Shown: positions 1 to 9,228 of the stretch, in pieces
How the letters are laid out: every line of letters begins with the position of its first letter
Numbering within the stretch: position 1 is the stretch's first letter
Source: Kribbella caucasensis
Lineage (GTDB): Bacteria > Actinomycetota > Actinomycetes > Propionibacteriales > Kribbellaceae
NCBI RefSeq assembly: GCF_004361855.1
Contig: NZ_SNWQ01000003.1
Location: 496,001-560,000, forward strand
Reading direction: 5' to 3'
Length of the DNA: 64,000 nt
The notes under the pieces: model-generated
The model's input: only the letters and a program-made list of their open reading frames with translations
What the model was told of the DNA's origin: nothing
Database searches by the model: none
Made by a program: the position numbers and the translations under genes

Positions 1-1
1 G

Positions 2-634
2 CTCCTCGCGTCAAGGGCCGCAGGGATGAGTGAATGTGCCGGTCCACCGCTGACCGTGACCTTCTGGGAGGCGCCGCGACTCAGCGGCGGGGGCGGCACC
101 ATCGGGTCCACCTTCGTCGCGTGGATGCCCGCAGACTATGACAGTTCGAGCATCCTGCCGGGAGCAAGCGGCTTCGCACCCGCGACCGATCGGCGTGAGC
201 TGGACGCGCCGTACGTTCGGTACGGTCCCAACATCTCCAGAACCCGGTCCAACGAGATGGAGCTTGCGCGGCACGAGTCGCGGCACACCGATCAGTGGGC
301 TGTAGTGACCCTCATCGGCGGCCCGCTGGCGTTTCCGCTCGCGTACTACACCGACAGCGCGTTCTTCCCGGGATCCCGCAACCACTTCGAACGCGCCGCC
401 GGTCTCGCTGACGGCAACTACTCCGAACCCACCGACAACAAACCCGCCCCGATCCCTGGTGCGGTCCCCGTGACAGCGCTCGTACTCGCGCTCCTGCTAG
501 GCCGGCAAGTCCGTTGGCTCCGGCGAATCCACACAGAGAGGAACGCTCATGGAACTGGCACTTCACATCTCGGACTTCACCTGGACCGGAGGCCCCCGCA
601 AGCTCGGGCCGACGCTTGCGCAACATGTACGTGA
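2..634 (+). CDS. Putative zincin-like membrane protein, start uncertain
   Basis: I do not recognise a named family. The frame is open to the left edge, so the gene may begin outside; the first ATG is at 26. Seen in the protein: an HESRH motif (HExxH type) in a stretch ELARHESRHTDQWA, followed about 28 residues later by NHFERAAGLADG, where the Glu could be a third metal ligand. This arrangement is typical of minimal zincin metallopeptidases. A hydrophobic segment (PVTALVLALLLG) near the C-terminus is probably one membrane anchor, followed by basic residues. The last 86 bp overlap the downstream LLM gene in another frame, which is unusually long, so the true C-terminus may be altered. Metal binding and proteolysis are inferences from the motif only. 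Confidence 0.5.
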   Translation, partial: LLASRAAGMSECAGPPLTVTFWEAPRLSGGGGTIGSTFVAWMPADYDSSSILPGASGFAPATDRRELDAPYVRYGPNISRTRSNEMELARHESRHTDQWAVVTLIGGPLAFPLAYYTDSAFFPGSRNHFERAAGLADGNYSEPTDNKPAPIPGAVPVTALVLALLLGRQVRWLRRIHTERNAHGTGTSHLGLHLDRRPPQARADACATCT

Positions 635-1400
635 CGCCGAGCAGGCGGGCATCACCCGGATCACGGTCATGGACCACTTCTGGCAGATCCCACAGATCGG
701 CCCCGTCGAGAACGAGATGCTCGAGGCGTACACGGCCCTCGGATTCATCGCCGCCCACACCGAGAACGTCCAGCTGCACACCCTCGTCACCGGCGTCACC
801 TACCGCGAGCCGGCCCTGCTGGCCAAGGCGATCACGACTCTCGACGTTCTCTCCGGTGGCCGGGCCGGCCTCGGCATCGGCGCTGCCTGGAACGTCGATG
901 AATCCGAGGGCCTCGGGTTCGCGTTCCCGCCCGTCCGCGAGCGCTTCGAGCGGCTCGAGGACGCGATCCAGATCTGCCTGCAGATGTGGTCCGACGATGA
1001 CGGCGTCTACGACGGTACCCATTACCGTCTTGGTCGGACCCTCGATTCGCCTGGTCCGCTGCACACGCCGTACCTGATGATCGGCGGGGGTGGGGAGAAG
1101 CGCACTCTGCGCCTCGTCGCTCAGTACGCCGATGCCTGCAACCTGTTCCCCGGCCCGGAGCTGCCCCGGAAGCTCGACGTGCTCCGGGAACACTGCGACG
1201 CGGTCGGACGCGCGTACGACGAGATCGAGAAGACCATCTCGCTGACCCTCGACGTCGACGAGTCCGCGGGCGACCTCGTACGGCGGGCAGAGCAGACGCG
1301 CGAACTTGGCTTCACCGTGGCGTACGTGAACGCGATCGGAATCACCGAACCCCGCAAGATCGTCGACACCCTCGCCGAAGCCGCAAGCCTGCTCGCCTGA
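549..1400 (+). CDS. LLM-class F420-dependent oxidoreductase
   Basis: A 283-residue protein of the luciferase-like monooxygenase fold, cytoplasmic, of the subgroup that uses coenzyme F420 rather than FMN. Visible family marks are the N-terminal strand LALHISDFTW, the VMDHFWQ segment lining the cofactor pocket, LHTLVTGVTYREPALLAK, the glycine-rich GGRAGLGIGAAWN and the C-terminal YLMIGGGGEKRTLRLVAQYAD block. The length fits the family. The ATG at 549 follows GAGAGGAA at a good distance. Its substrate cannot be read from sequence. It lies convergent to the ROK gene with only 6 bp between the stops. A second, longer LLM gene is at 17083. The choice of F420 over FMN is inferred from similarity of motifs, not proven. 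Confidence 0.85.
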   Translation: MELALHISDFTWTGGPRKLGPTLAQHVRDAEQAGITRITVMDHFWQIPQIGPVENEMLEAYTALGFIAAHTENVQLHTLVTGVTYREPALLAKAITTLDVLSGGRAGLGIGAAWNVDESEGLGFAFPPVRERFERLEDAIQICLQMWSDDDGVYDGTHYRLGRTLDSPGPLHTPYLMIGGGGEKRTLRLVAQYADACNLFPGPELPRKLDVLREHCDAVGRAYDEIEKTISLTLDVDESAGDLVRRAEQTRELGFTVAYVNAIGITEPRKIVDTLAEAASLLA

Positions 1401-1406
1401 ACGGCG

Positions 1407-2606
1407 TCAGCCGGCCGAGGCGGTGAGCGGCTGGTTTCCGTGGCGGAGCGCGAGCGCGACCGCGCCGAGGACTTCGGCGCGGTCGCCGAGCGTGCCCTGG
1501 ACGACTTCGACATCGTGGGAGGCCGAGCGGATCGCGCCCCTTTCCAGGGCTTCGCGGAGCGGGTCGATCAGGATCTCGCCGGCCGCGGCCATCTCGCCGC
1601 CGACCACGATCAGCCTAGGGTTGATCAGGTTGCACAGGGTGGCGGCGGCTGTTCCGACCGCCTGACCGGCGTCGGCGATGGCGCGTCGACAGCCATGGTC
1701 TCCGGCGGCCGCGAGTTCGAGGACCTCGGCGATGGTCTGGACGTTGCCGTGGGACGGACGCAGGGCGTTGAGCACGGCCCCGCTACCGGCCAGCATCTCG
1801 AGGCATCCGCGGTTGCCGCAGCGACAGATCGGCCCGGCGGGGTCGACCACCGTGTGGCCGATCTCGCCGGCCGTGCCACCATGCCCGGTGAATGGTCGAC
1901 CGCCGATGATCAATCCGGCACCGATGCCGGTGGCCAGCTTGAGATAGATGACTTCGGTGCAGTCGCGTCCGGCGCCCCAGGTCCATTCGCCGATCGCCCC
2001 GAGATTGGCATCGTTGTCGACCTCGACCCGCAGCCCGAGAGCATCCGTCATCGCTTGAGCCGCGTTCACGCCGACCCAGCCCGGCAGAATGGTGGAGTCC
2101 CCCAATTGCCCGGTCGGGGCGTGGACGGGGCCGGGCAGTCCCATGCCCACGCCCACGACATGACTGAGGTCCGCGGCGGCGTCGCCGAGCGTCTTGTGGA
2201 CGAGGGCCGCGGCAGCGCGGATCCCTTCGGAGGCCGGCAGGTCCGGAGTGACGTTCTCGGAGCGCTCGGCGAGCAACTGGTGGGCCAGATCGGCGACTGC
2301 GACGCGCACGTGCTGCTTGCCGATGTCGATGCCGACGGCAACGCCCGCTGAGCGGTCAAGGGCGACGAGGGTGGCGGGCCGGCCACCCTTGGTTCCGGCG
2401 CGCACGGATTGGGTGGCCTGCTCGACCACCAGACCTTCTCCCAGCAGTTCGGAGATGATCGCCGAGACGGTCGACGGGGCCAGGGATGTACGGCGGGCGA
2501 GCTCCGCGCGTGACGCAGCGCCGTTCTGGATCAACGCAGTGATGATCCGATCCCGGGCGTCCGCCCGTCCCATGATCGTGATGCCCACGGTCCCCAAGCC
2601 TCTCAC
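1407..2606 (-). CDS. ROK-family transcriptional repressor
   Basis: A 399-residue NagC/XylR-type regulator. The N-terminus carries a winged helix-turn-helix (ELARRTSLAPSTVSAIISELL), followed by the ROK sugar-kinase fold: phosphate loop GIDIGKQHVRVAV, catalytic-type DNDANLGAIGE and the zinc-binding signature ICRCGNRGCLEML. The kinase residues are intact, so sugar binding is likely and residual kinase activity is possible. It is transcribed away from the GH3/ABC genes, and the 355-bp intergenic space has an inverted repeat that could be its operator. It is the likely sugar-responsive regulator of that operon. Start: GTG at 2606 with GAGAGG six bases upstream; an ATG at 2573 is an alternative. 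In families of this kind the effector is usually the imported or hydrolysed sugar. Confidence 0.85.
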   Translation of the reverse strand: MRGLGTVGITIMGRADARDRIITALIQNGAASRAELARRTSLAPSTVSAIISELLGEGLVVEQATQSVRAGTKGGRPATLVALDRSAGVAVGIDIGKQHVRVAVADLAHQLLAERSENVTPDLPASEGIRAAAALVHKTLGDAAADLSHVVGVGMGLPGPVHAPTGQLGDSTILPGWVGVNAAQAMTDALGLRVEVDNDANLGAIGEWTWGAGRDCTEVIYLKLATGIGAGLIIGGRPFTGHGGTAGEIGHTVVDPAGPICRCGNRGCLEMLAGSGAVLNALRPSHGNVQTIAEVLELAAAGDHGCRRAIADAGQAVGTAAATLCNLINPRLIVVGGEMAAAGEILIDPLREALERGAIRSASHDVEVVQGTLGDRAEVLGAVALALRHGNQPLTASAG

Positions 2607-2961
2607 GCGTCCTCTCCACAGCGTCTGCAGACCAGCGGGAAAGCGAAGGTTATTTCAAAACTGACTTAACCGTATCAGCCAGCCTTTGGTGCTCGCCAGT
2701 GCGAACCTTCCCACTCTTGCGCATCCAGGGGACCGCGGATATGGTCTCGTCACACAGAAGTTACTTCGATTTCGCATGAACCATCGGTGTCAGGTCAACA
2801 GATCCGGCGACCCCCGTTCAGAGCGAGGCAGCCAACCGCCGCTGCCGGATCGAGCATGTCCGCCGTGCGTGCAGCCGTACCCGTGTCCACCCGCGTGTCA
2901 ACGCGGCCGTCCCCGTCCGATCGTGTCGCAGTACCGCCGGCACGTCGCTGAGGAGGTTCGA
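2607..2961. promoter_or_regulatory. Divergent promoter region, ROK/GH3 operon, with candidate operator
   Basis: This is non-coding space between the divergent ROK gene and the GH3 gene. The ORF running through it as an upstream extension of GH3 has no signal or domain and is not believed. GGTTA at 2648-2652 and TAACC at 2667-2671 form an inverted repeat spaced by 14 AT-richer bases in an otherwise GC-rich region, a plausible ROK operator/promoter. A clear ribosome site AGGAGG at 2951 precedes the GH3 ATG at 2962. Confidence 0.4.
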
Positions 2962-5232
<2,271 letters not shown>

Positions 5233-5280
5233 CTGGGGTAGCGGCGCCGTGCCGCGAACATTTCGAGAGGTGTCATCAAC

Positions 5281-6552
5281 ATGCGTGGTCTTGTAGTCAA
5301 GGCGATTTCGGTCGCCGGGGTCGCGAGTCTGGCGTTGACCGCCTGCGGCGGGAACGACGACAGCAGCAGTGGCAGTGGCGGCGACAACAAGGTGCAGGTC
5401 TTCACCTGGTGGGCCGACGGTGGAGAGAAGGCGGGCCTGGACGGACTGGTCTCACAGTTCCAGAAGGACTGCTCGCAGTACTCGTTCGAGAACGCCGCGG
5501 TCGCCGGTGGTGCGGGCGCGAATGCGAAGCAGGTGCTGGCCAACAATCTGTCGGCCGGTGATCCGCCGAGCACGTTCCAGGCGCATGCAGGCAAGGAACT
5601 GCAGGACTACATCACGAACGGTCAGGTCGACGACATCAGCGGCCTCTACAAGGAGTTCGGGCTGGACCAGGCGTTCCCGCAGAGTCTGCTCGACAACCTG
5701 ACGGTCGACGGCAAGATCTACTCGGTTCCGGCGAACGTGCACCGGGCGAACGTGGTCTGGGCGAACCCGGCGGTGTTGAAGAGGGCGAGTATCGACGGTA
5801 CGAAGGCGCCGGCGAGCGTCGACGCGTGGATCGCCGACCTGACGAAGCTGAAGGCCGCCGGGGTGGCCGCGCCGCTGGCGGTCTCGAAGGGCTTCGCGCA
5901 GGAGATGCTGATGGAGACGACCCTGCTCGCCGAGCTCGGACCGGACAAGTTCACCGGCTTGTTCAACGGTCAGACCGATCCGGCCGGTGGAGATGTGACG
6001 GCGGCGCTGAGCAAGTACAGGACGCTGCTGACTTTCACCAACGCCGACCGTGAGGCGATCGACTGGCCGGACGCGCTCGGGTACGTCAACTCCGGCAAGG
6101 CCGGGTACACGCTGATGGGTGACTGGGTGGCCGCGCAGCAGGTGGCCGACAAGGTGCCGGACTCGGCGTACACGTACTGGCCGGCGCCAGGCACCGACGG
6201 AGAGTTCCAGTTCCTTGCGGACTCGTTCACGCTGCCGACCAACGGGAAGGCCGCTGAGGGCACGAAGTGCTGGCTGAGGGTGGTCGGTTCGGCCGAGGGC
6301 CAGAAGGCGTTCAATACCACGAAGGGCTCGATCCCGGCCCGCTCGGACGCCAGCCCGGCGGACTACCCGAAGTACCAGCAGGCCGCGATGGCCGACTGGA
6401 AGCAGGACAAGATCGTCCCGTCCTGCGCCCACGGCTCCGCGTGCACTCTCGGACAGAACGAGAGCATCCAGTCCGCGATCAGCCAGTTCAGCGGCAGCCC
6501 GGACGTCGCAAAGCTGCAATCTGCCCTGGCCACCGCACTGAAGTCCTCCTGA
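5281..6552 (+). CDS. ABC sugar transporter substrate-binding lipoprotein
   Basis: A 423-residue extracytoplasmic binding protein of the maltose-binding type (CUT1 importers). The signal peptide ends in lipobox LTAC with Cys22, followed by a Gly/Ser/Asp linker, so it is tethered to the outer face of the membrane. VFTWWADGGEKAGLDGLVSQFQ is the usual start of the mature fold. Two CUT1 permeases follow at short spacing and a GH3 glycosidase precedes it, so the ligand is probably a beta-glucoside or oligosaccharide released by that enzyme. No ATPase gene is present, as is normal for actinobacterial CUT1 systems that share an MsiK-type ATPase encoded elsewhere. The ATG at 5281 follows GAGAGG. Confidence 0.9.
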   Translation: MRGLVVKAISVAGVASLALTACGGNDDSSSGSGGDNKVQVFTWWADGGEKAGLDGLVSQFQKDCSQYSFENAAVAGGAGANAKQVLANNLSAGDPPSTFQAHAGKELQDYITNGQVDDISGLYKEFGLDQAFPQSLLDNLTVDGKIYSVPANVHRANVVWANPAVLKRASIDGTKAPASVDAWIADLTKLKAAGVAAPLAVSKGFAQEMLMETTLLAELGPDKFTGLFNGQTDPAGGDVTAALSKYRTLLTFTNADREAIDWPDALGYVNSGKAGYTLMGDWVAAQQVADKVPDSAYTYWPAPGTDGEFQFLADSFTLPTNGKAAEGTKCWLRVVGSAEGQKAFNTTKGSIPARSDASPADYPKYQQAAMADWKQDKIVPSCAHGSACTLGQNESIQSAISQFSGSPDVAKLQSALATALKSS

Positions 6553-6574
6553 CGAAGGCGACCAGAGGATCTGA

Positions 6575-7483
6575 TTGATCATGTATGGACGGTTCCGCAC
6601 CTGGGGCCCAGGTCTGCTCGTGCTGTTGCCGACGATCGGCCTCCTCGGGTACTTCGTGTATGGCCTGATCGGGGCGACGCTCAACACCTCGCTCACCGCC
6701 CAGCACGCGGCGCGCCGCGGTTCGTACCCGTACGTCGGGTTCGAGAACTACGCGAACCTGTTCGCCGAGGAGCGGTTCCTCAACTCGCTGAAGAACCTCG
6801 GCGTGCTCACGGTGGCGTTCATCGTGGGCACGCTGATCTTCGGCCTGCTCTGGGCGCTGCTGCTGGAGAAGGGCGTGCCCGGCGAGAGCATCTTCCGATC
6901 GGTCTACCTGTTCCCGATGGCGATCTCGATGATCGCCTCGGGGGTGGTCTGGGGGTGGCTGATGAACCCGTCGACCGGCGACGACGCCCGAGGTATCAAC
7001 CGGCTCTTCCATCTTCTCCACCTCGGTTTCCTGGAGAACTCCTGGTGGTCGGGGACCAGTCGATGGACGAACATGCTCGCGATCGCGTTGCCGGCGATCT
7101 GGCAGCTGTCCGGGTACATCATGGCGCTGTTCCTGGCCGGTTTCCGGGGCATCCCGCCGGAGCTGCGCGAGGCGGCCCGGGTGGACGGTGCGAGCGAGTT
7201 CAAGCTGTACCGGCACGTGCTGTTCCCGCAGCTGTCGCCGATCGCGCTGTCCGCGCTGATCATCCTCGGGCACATGTCGCTGAAACTGTTCGACCTGATC
7301 TACGCGATCGCCGGCCCCAGCCAGTTCCGAACCGAGGTGCCATCGGTGTACATGTGGAACACCCTCCTGCGCAGTGACATGGCGAAGGCGGCCGCGATCG
7401 CGATCGTTCTGCTCGCGGTGGTGGCTGTTCTGGTCATCCCGTACGTCGCGTACACCGTCCGGCAGGAGAGTGCGGAGCGATGA
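6575..7483 (+). CDS. ABC sugar transporter permease 1 (MalF type)
   Basis: A roughly 300-residue inner-membrane permease of the binding-protein-dependent CUT1 class. Hydrophobic helices are evident (GLLVLLPTIGLLGYFVYGLI, TVAFIVGTLIFGLLWALLL and others), and the EAA loop that contacts the ATPase is seen as ELREAARVDGASEFKLYRHVLFP. It pairs with the next permease, which overlaps its stop by 4 bp, and follows the binding lipoprotein by 22 bp. Start is TTG at 6575 close to AGAGGAT, or ATG at 6581. Six transmembrane segments are expected for the family. Confidence 0.88.
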   Translation: MIMYGRFRTWGPGLLVLLPTIGLLGYFVYGLIGATLNTSLTAQHAARRGSYPYVGFENYANLFAEERFLNSLKNLGVLTVAFIVGTLIFGLLWALLLEKGVPGESIFRSVYLFPMAISMIASGVVWGWLMNPSTGDDARGINRLFHLLHLGFLENSWWSGTSRWTNMLAIALPAIWQLSGYIMALFLAGFRGIPPELREAARVDGASEFKLYRHVLFPQLSPIALSALIILGHMSLKLFDLIYAIAGPSQFRTEVPSVYMWNTLLRSDMAKAAAIAIVLLAVVAVLVIPYVAYTVRQESAER

Positions 7484-8373
7484 CCGCCGTAGCCGAAGCG
7501 CCCGCGTCGGAGCTGCTCAAGCGGAAGGCCCGCCGCGGCGCTGTCATCGACGGAACCACGCCGACGAGCCGCACTGTGCGGTTCGCGTTGCTCCTGCTCT
7601 TCCTGTTGTTCGTACTGATGCCCGTGTACGTCGTTGTCATCACGAGCTTCAAGACGTCCAGCGACACCACCGCGGCCTCGCAGTGGAGCCTCCCACAAAC
7701 CTGGACGCTCGAGCCGTGGCAAAAGGCCTGGGATGTCTTACAGCCGTACATGATCCGGTCGCTGTCGCTGGCGATCCCGGCGGCGATCATCTCGTCGATG
7801 ATCGGGTCCATGAACGGGTTCGTCCTGGCCCGCTGGCGATTCCCCGGAGCGAACCTGGCGTTTGCGTTCATCCTGTTCGGGATGTTCATCCCGTACCAGG
7901 CGGTGATGCTGCCGCTGCGGAACACCTTCCGCGAGCTGAACGTGACGCAAGGGGTGCCGACGCTACTCCTGGCGCACTGCATCTACGGCATCCCGATCTG
8001 CACGCTGATCTTCCGCAACTACTACGCCACGATCGTCCCGCACGAGCTGATCGAGTCCGCACGCGTCGACGGCGCCGGACTCGTCGCGACGTACGTCCGG
8101 ATCATCCTGCCGATCTCGATCTCCGGGTTCGTGGTGACGCTGATCTGGCAGTTCACTTCGGTCTGGAACGACTTCCTGTTCGCCTTGTTCCTGACGCAGC
8201 AACGCAACGGGCCGGTGACCCTGGGCCTGGCGGCGCTGGCCGGCGGCCAGAAGGTCGACTACGCCGCGAGCATGGCGGGCGCGTTGATCACGAGCCTGCC
8301 GACGCTGCTCGTCTACATCCTGCTCGGGCGTTGGTTCATCGGCGGCCTGATGGCCGGCGCGCTCAAGGGCTGA
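7480..8373 (+). CDS. ABC sugar transporter permease 2 (MalG type)
   Basis: The second CUT1 permease, 297 residues. A cytoplasmic N-terminal tail precedes the first helix VRFALLLLFLLFVLMPVYVVVI; further helices follow, and the EAA loop reads ELIESARVDGAGLVATYVRIILPIS. The ATG at 7480 overlaps the previous stop, so translation is probably coupled. Together with the permease at 6575 and the lipoprotein at 5281 it makes the membrane part of a sugar importer; energy must come from a shared ATPase outside the window. The IclR gene begins 3 bp after its stop. Confidence 0.9.
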   Translation: MTAVAEAPASELLKRKARRGAVIDGTTPTSRTVRFALLLLFLLFVLMPVYVVVITSFKTSSDTTAASQWSLPQTWTLEPWQKAWDVLQPYMIRSLSLAIPAAIISSMIGSMNGFVLARWRFPGANLAFAFILFGMFIPYQAVMLPLRNTFRELNVTQGVPTLLLAHCIYGIPICTLIFRNYYATIVPHELIESARVDGAGLVATYVRIILPISISGFVVTLIWQFTSVWNDFLFALFLTQQRNGPVTLGLAALAGGQKVDYAASMAGALITSLPTLLVYILLGRWFIGGLMAGALKG

Positions 8374-8376
8374 CCG

Positions 8377-9096
8377 GTGACGGTCAGCGGGGTCCAGCAC
8401 GCGGGGGAGCTCTTGGAGCTGTTCACCCCGTTGACGCCGGACTGGGGCGCGACAGACGCGGCGCGGCGGCTGGGCATCTCGAAGTCCCATGCGCACCGGT
8501 TGCTGACCAGCCTCGCCGAACTCGGGTTCGTCGAGCGTCAGCCCGGCTCGCGGCGGTACCGACTCGGGTGGCGGTGCCTCGGCTTCGCGGCGATCGTCCT
8601 CGAGACCAGCCCAATCGCCGCCCACGCCATGCCGATCATGCGTTCGCTGCGCAAGCAGTACGACGTCGAAGCGGCACTCTCGGTCTGGAACCAGGACGCG
8701 GTGGTCAGTCTGCGGCCGTTCGAGGATCCCCTGATCGTACGTCGTCCGCCGGGCGACCGGATCGCGATCACCGCAGTACTCGCAGCGGCTTGTCCGGATA
8801 CTCCCGCGGCCACCGCACCAGGCCTTGCAAGGCAAGCGCATTCCGTTGCTCATAGCAACATAGCGTCCCAGGATCGGGTCCGCCATGTGCGCGCCGGCGG
8901 CCTCGTCGGCGAGTACGAGCCCGGCGCTTGCGGTGCCTTCTGCCTGGCGGCGCCCGTTCTCGACGCCGACGGCGCGATCGTGGCTGCCTTGTCGGTCGAC
9001 GTACCCAGGTTGCACTGGGAGGCGCACAAGCACGACATCATCCGCGGTCTGCGGAGTGCTGCGCTACGTCTGTCCGCAAGTGTCGCGGCCGGTTGA
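8377..9096 (+). CDS. IclR-family transcriptional regulator
   Basis: A 239-residue regulator beginning at GTG. The N-terminal winged helix-turn-helix reads GATDAARRLGISKSHAHRLLTSLAELGFVERQ, followed by the IclR effector-binding domain (SPIAAHAMPIMRSLRKQYDVEAALSVWN and the late strand GAFCLAAPVLDADGAIVAALSVDVP). It is only 3 bp behind the last permease gene, so it is part of the same transcript and likely controls the glycosidase/importer operon in addition to the divergent ROK protein. Most of the family bind small metabolites as dimers of dimers. The ligand is not predictable here. Confidence 0.85.
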   Translation: MTVSGVQHAGELLELFTPLTPDWGATDAARRLGISKSHAHRLLTSLAELGFVERQPGSRRYRLGWRCLGFAAIVLETSPIAAHAMPIMRSLRKQYDVEAALSVWNQDAVVSLRPFEDPLIVRRPPGDRIAITAVLAAACPDTPAATAPGLARQAHSVAHSNIASQDRVRHVRAGGLVGEYEPGACGAFCLAAPVLDADGAIVAALSVDVPRLHWEAHKHDIIRGLRSAALRLSASVAAG

Positions 9097-9228
9097 GACG
9101 CCACTGTCCCGCATAGGGGCACAGCCCCGACGTGGCTATTGCAGGCGATTGGAGCCCGGTGTTCGACTCCGTTTCGAGCTGGTCCGTCGCCGGTAAGGAA
9201 CCGGTGACCAGGTCACGAGGAGGCCTGT

